From Sediminicola luteus (GTDB lineage Bacteria > Bacteroidota > Bacteroidia > Flavobacteriales > Flavobacteriaceae), in NCBI RefSeq assembly GCF_002514735.1, contig NZ_NBWU01000004.1, forward strand, positions 310,001-374,000: a DNA stretch of 64,000 nucleotides, in the 5' to 3' direction. Each line of letters begins with the position of its first letter. Position 1 is the first letter of the stretch. Shown here piece by piece: positions 61,021-64,000 of the stretch. The notes below the pieces were generated by a model. The model was not told the DNA's origin. It was given only the letters and a program-made list of their open reading frames with translations, and did not search any database. The position numbers were made by a program, and so were the translations under genes.

Positions 61021-61668
61021 ATGACTATATTTCAAAGCCCTAACGCTTCATTAAAATCTCAAAATAACCTCACACACCAACTGAAAATGGAATACGATTT
61101 GATTTTGAAGAATGTGGGTCGATTTATAACACTGGATCAAGTTGAAAAAGAATTTTTCCTGTCTTTGTTTGAAGTCAAAAGATTTAACAAAAAGGAATTC
61201 CTTCTTAGGGCCGGAGACATTGCACGATTTGATTATTTCACCAATAAAGGTTGTCTAAAAATCTACAAAATCGATGAAAAAGGTACCGAGCATATATCTA
61301 TGTTCGCCATTGAAGATTGGTGGTCTGGCGATATGGCCAGCTTTATTCTACAAAAGCCTTCTCATTACTACATTCAGGCCCTGGAAGCGTCTGAGGTGCT
61401 GCAGATATCCAGAAGCAACTATGATCTACTTTTTGAAAAAATCCCAAAATTTGAACGTTTTTATAGAATACTGTACCAAAGATCTCTGGTCTCATTTATT
61501 GAACGTTCCGATCAAAACAATTCATTGCATGCAGAAGAAAGATATCGTAGTTTCATTCAAAAGTATCCCTCACTAATACATCGGGTCTCGCAAAAGAATA
61601 TGGCAGCTTACCTTGGCGTAACCCCTGAATTTTTAAGTGTCCTTCGAAAAAAAATGCTGGCCAAATGA
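61021..61668 (+). CDS. Crp/Fnr family transcriptional regulator
   Basis: 215 residues (or 193 if the ATG at 61087 is used). N-terminal cyclic-nucleotide-binding-like beta barrel (LLRAGDIARFDYFTNKGCLKIYK, SGDMASFILQKPSHYY) and a C-terminal helix-turn-helix (VSQKNMAAYLGVTPEFLSVLR). The residues that bind cAMP are not conserved, as in most Bacteroidota members of this group, so the ligand is unknown. It may control the following secreted-protein gene, 52 bp downstream. Confidence 0.9.
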   Translation: MTIFQSPNASLKSQNNLTHQLKMEYDLILKNVGRFITLDQVEKEFFLSLFEVKRFNKKEFLLRAGDIARFDYFTNKGCLKIYKIDEKGTEHISMFAIEDWWSGDMASFILQKPSHYYIQALEASEVLQISRSNYDLLFEKIPKFERFYRILYQRSLVSFIERSDQNNSLHAEERYRSFIQKYPSLIHRVSQKNMAAYLGVTPEFLSVLRKKMLAK

Positions 61669-61720
61669 TTTCTTAATATACCTTATTCTTTTCTTCTTCA
61701 AAGCAGGGGTTCTTTGAAGC

Positions 61721-62380
61721 ATGAAAAAGGTTGCCCTAATTATAATGTTTGGCATATTGGCTTTACAGAACCATGCTAAAGCCCAAATTACCCAGCTCGA
61801 ATTTGCTTCGGGAATGGCCAAAACCGATTTCACCTATTTTGCGGCCCAACCCATGAACGAAAAAGAAACCTGGTCCCTGGCAACCTTGGCCTTTTTTCAA
61901 AAATACCATGAGCATGAAAACTTCATTTTCGACGAACTCGGGGTACAAACCACAGCTTTTTGGCAATTAAGCAACTCCATTTCAATCGGACCCTCGCTCT
62001 ACTACAACAGTGTTTCCGGTTTTTCCGAAAGAATCTCTTTGTTATTCGGCTTTAGAACCAAACACCTCTCACTCAAAATCATTCCCTCAATAGCACATAT
62101 GGAATTGACCCATTTTATTAATGGGGAAATATTTCTTCAATTGACATTTACACAACCCCTTAAAAAAGAATGGCAATTCATGTGCCATGCGACAATACTA
62201 ACACATTGGGATAAGTTCGAGGTGCATTCTAGAAGTTTCCAGCAATTAAGGGCCGGTATTTCATACAAGAACAATCAATTTGGACTGGCGGTAGACTTGG
62301 ACCGATACGGAAACCAACCCATTCAAAGAACCTCTATGGGTCTTTATCTTAGAAAAACATTCATATCAACAAAAAAATGA
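61721..62380 (+). CDS. Secreted outer-membrane-like protein
   Basis: 219 residues with a signal peptide (VALIIMFGILALQNHAKAQ). The remainder has alternating beta strands with aromatic ends (ISIGPSLYYNSVSGF, LKIIPSIAHMELTH, LRAGISYKNNQFGLAVDLDRYG, GLYLRKTFIS), like a small outer-membrane beta barrel. No named family. It follows the Crp/Fnr gene on the same strand. Confidence 0.7.
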   Translation: MKKVALIIMFGILALQNHAKAQITQLEFASGMAKTDFTYFAAQPMNEKETWSLATLAFFQKYHEHENFIFDELGVQTTAFWQLSNSISIGPSLYYNSVSGFSERISLLFGFRTKHLSLKIIPSIAHMELTHFINGEIFLQLTFTQPLKKEWQFMCHATILTHWDKFEVHSRSFQQLRAGISYKNNQFGLAVDLDRYGNQPIQRTSMGLYLRKTFISTKK

Positions 62381-62597
62381 TACCCCCTACCCCCCCCTTT
62401 TAAAGATGGCCAATTTTCTAATTAAACCAAGCCAATAGAAGAAATACGGCACCCCAAGCGGGGATATATATCCAAAATAAACCGGATAATGCGCTTTGGA
62501 ATTCGAAAAAAAACCACATTTAAGGGACATAGTTATCTAACATACAGTATTTTGTAACTTTATACTAGAAACAAAAAAGTATTCAAAATCGGTCCGT

Positions 62598-63464
62598 ATG
62601 AATATCTATGAAGTACATAAGGCAAATCCGGATGTATTTACCCAACTAACCCTAAAAAACCAGTTGTTCTGTTATTATGAGTGTCCGCAGAAAGAAAAAA
62701 TTATACAACTCTACTCCAACCACAACCAAATTACCTTTACCCTTAGCGGACAAAGAAAACTACACCATGGCGATAAGCAATGGACCCTGACCCAAGAAAA
62801 GGGTTTTTTGGTTAAAAGAGGCGCCTTTTTTCAAGAGATTACCGATGACTATTCTGACTGGGTTGTTTTGGTGCTATACCTTAAAGACGATTATCTGAAA
62901 AAGGTTTTTGAAGAGTTCAGGCCCCATTTCGCCTTGCAAAACCTACCTAAGGTGGCTATAGATATGATCCAAAGCTTCACCTTGAACGACAAGATCCGTA
63001 ATAGTTGTCAAAGCCTACTCCCCTATTTTTCACAACCCCACCTGCTACCGGATAGCATTTTCGAGGGCAAGTTTAAAGAACTCTTGTTCAATCTACTAGT
63101 TCATCCGGAGAACAAGCAAATCTTGGCTTATATCAATCAGATCGTAGACGATTATACCATTCCCATATGGGAGGTTATGGAATCTAATTATGCCTACGAC
63201 CTAAAAATCTCGGAATATGCCGAAATCGCCAATAGAAGTACCAGTACCTTTAAGCGCGATTTCGTAAAACACTATCAAACCTCCCCGGGCAAATGGTTAA
63301 CGGCCAAAAGGCTCGAAAAGGCTACCCTGCTGCTCGAAACTTCGCAAAAACCTATTAGTGATATTACCTTTGAATGTGGTTTTAAGAACGTATCGCACTT
63401 TAGTAAGATCTTTAAAAACAAATACGACCTAAGCCCAACCGAATACAGGGAGCAGCATCGCTAA
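62598..63464 (+). CDS. AraC family transcriptional regulator
   Basis: 288 residues. A cupin-like N-terminal domain (QITFTLSGQRKLHHGDKQW, GFLVKRGAFFQEI) and a C-terminal pair of helix-turn-helices (ISEYAEIANRSTSTFKRDFV; ISDITFECGFKNVSHFSKIF). The ligand is unknown. Its target is probably the DUF4242 gene 116 bp downstream. Confidence 0.92.
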   Translation: MNIYEVHKANPDVFTQLTLKNQLFCYYECPQKEKIIQLYSNHNQITFTLSGQRKLHHGDKQWTLTQEKGFLVKRGAFFQEITDDYSDWVVLVLYLKDDYLKKVFEEFRPHFALQNLPKVAIDMIQSFTLNDKIRNSCQSLLPYFSQPHLLPDSIFEGKFKELLFNLLVHPENKQILAYINQIVDDYTIPIWEVMESNYAYDLKISEYAEIANRSTSTFKRDFVKHYQTSPGKWLTAKRLEKATLLLETSQKPISDITFECGFKNVSHFSKIFKNKYDLSPTEYREQHR

Positions 63465-63539
63465 TAGTCAAAAAAACGCTTTGGACCAAATAACAAAAAG
63501 TTTGACTTTTTAAGAAAAACCGAGACAGACGCCCTACTC

Positions 63540-63547
63540 TAAATTTG
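63540..63547 (+). promoter_or_regulatory. Candidate -7 element of the DUF4242 gene
   Basis: TAAATTTG, a perfect TAnnTTTG match, 33 bp before the ATG at 63581. No -33 TTTG at proper distance. Confidence 0.5.
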
Positions 63548-63580
63548 CAATGAATCTAGTAATCATTAAAATTTAGAATT

Positions 63581-63940
63581 ATGAAAAATCTACTCGTATT
63601 ACCGCTGTTATTGTTTTTTACGTTCAGTACCACCCACGCCCAAAAGAAAGTAGAGAACAAATCTGAAATGAAAACCTACGTTATCGAACGTATTATTCCG
63701 GGTGCCGGAGATTTAACAACTGCCGAACTGAAGGATATCTCCAAAAAATCTTGTGATGTACTTAAGGAAATGGATAGTCCCATTAACTGGATGCACAGTT
63801 ATGTAACCGACGATAAGGTCTATTGTGTTTACCAAAGCAAAAGCAAGGACTTGATCTTGGAACATGCCAAAATATGTGGTTTCCCGGCGGATTCCGTCTC
63901 TGAGGTAGCCAATGTAATTGGCCCGGAAACCGCTAAGTAA
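63581..63940 (+). CDS. Secreted DUF4242 protein
   Basis: 119 residues with a signal peptide (NLLVLPLLLFFTFSTTHAQ) and a DUF4242 domain: TYVIERIIPGAGDLTTAEL, INWMHSYVTDDKVYCVYQSK and LILEHAKICGFPADSVSEV. DUF4242 is a ferredoxin-like fold; related proteins bind nickel. The function here is unknown. The last 60 bp of the window hold no gene. Confidence 0.82.
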   Translation: MKNLLVLPLLLFFTFSTTHAQKKVENKSEMKTYVIERIIPGAGDLTTAELKDISKKSCDVLKEMDSPINWMHSYVTDDKVYCVYQSKSKDLILEHAKICGFPADSVSEVANVIGPETAK

Positions 63941-64000
63941 TTGCCTATAACCTGCACCGGTTATCCCAGTTGTACGATACTACAGCATTTCGTAACCTTT

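Overview
The window looks like chromosome of a marine member of the Flavobacteriaceae (Bacteroidota). The signs are near-consensus Bacteroidota promoters (TAnnTTTG, often with an upstream TTTG), an almost complete lack of Shine-Dalgarno sites, a futalosine-independent menaquinone (men) gene set with a CPBP membrane protease gene inside it, a cysteate synthase/acyltransferase gene pair of the sulfonolipid (capnine) type, and flavobacterial secreted metalloproteases. The closest genus cannot be fixed by eye; Zobellia, Maribacter and Arenibacter are plausible.

Layout. 1-17000 is mostly housekeeping: a hydrolase/ECF sigma operon, the putative sulfonolipid pair, a secreted prolyl oligopeptidase, YbaB, threonine aldolase, a large zinc protease, prfB with its programmed frameshift, arsC and fumC. 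At 17090-17758 sits a DUF6364/PIN toxin-antitoxin pair; a paralogous pair at 33778-34445 carries the same 12-bp palindromic operator. 17868-30650 holds ettA, an oxidoreductase, an acyl-CoA carboxylase subunit, secreted hydrolases and menC-CPBP-menE. 30812-35500 holds a histidine kinase and a LytTR response regulator, separated by about 2 kb of non-coding repeats and the second toxin-antitoxin pair. 35518-42724 continues the men cluster (menA, menD, menF and a hotdog thioesterase) with DUF2853 and CvfB genes; menB is not present. 43389-50265 holds dnaK, sdaA, an RluA-type synthase and panB among unusually long gene-free stretches full of tandem and dispersed repeats.

The most interesting part is 50964-60000. 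A tyrosine recombinase without the IntI-specific insertion is followed, on the same strand, by an attI-like site and a row of A+T-rich accessory genes. Each gene is followed by a 137-220 bp imperfect palindrome that begins with ACAAC or CCAAC and ends with ACCGTT or a close variant. For the first two cassettes the first 10 nt of the cassette are the exact reverse complement of the left edge of that cassette's own palindrome; a third cassette matches over 7 nt. This is the 5'-end/attC complementarity rule of integron cassettes. I read the locus as an integron-like cassette array built around a Xer-like Bacteroidota recombinase. It is partly eroded by an intact IS3-family element and an IS remnant. 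Cassettes encode a DUF6602 nuclease-like protein, a propeller-like protein, a small membrane protein, an FCP1-like HAD phosphatase, a PLP decarboxylase and an AraC-Ada methyltransferase.

60034-63940 returns to more host-like sequence with DUF2200, Crp/Fnr and AraC-type regulators and small secreted proteins. No tRNA, rRNA or CRISPR array was seen.
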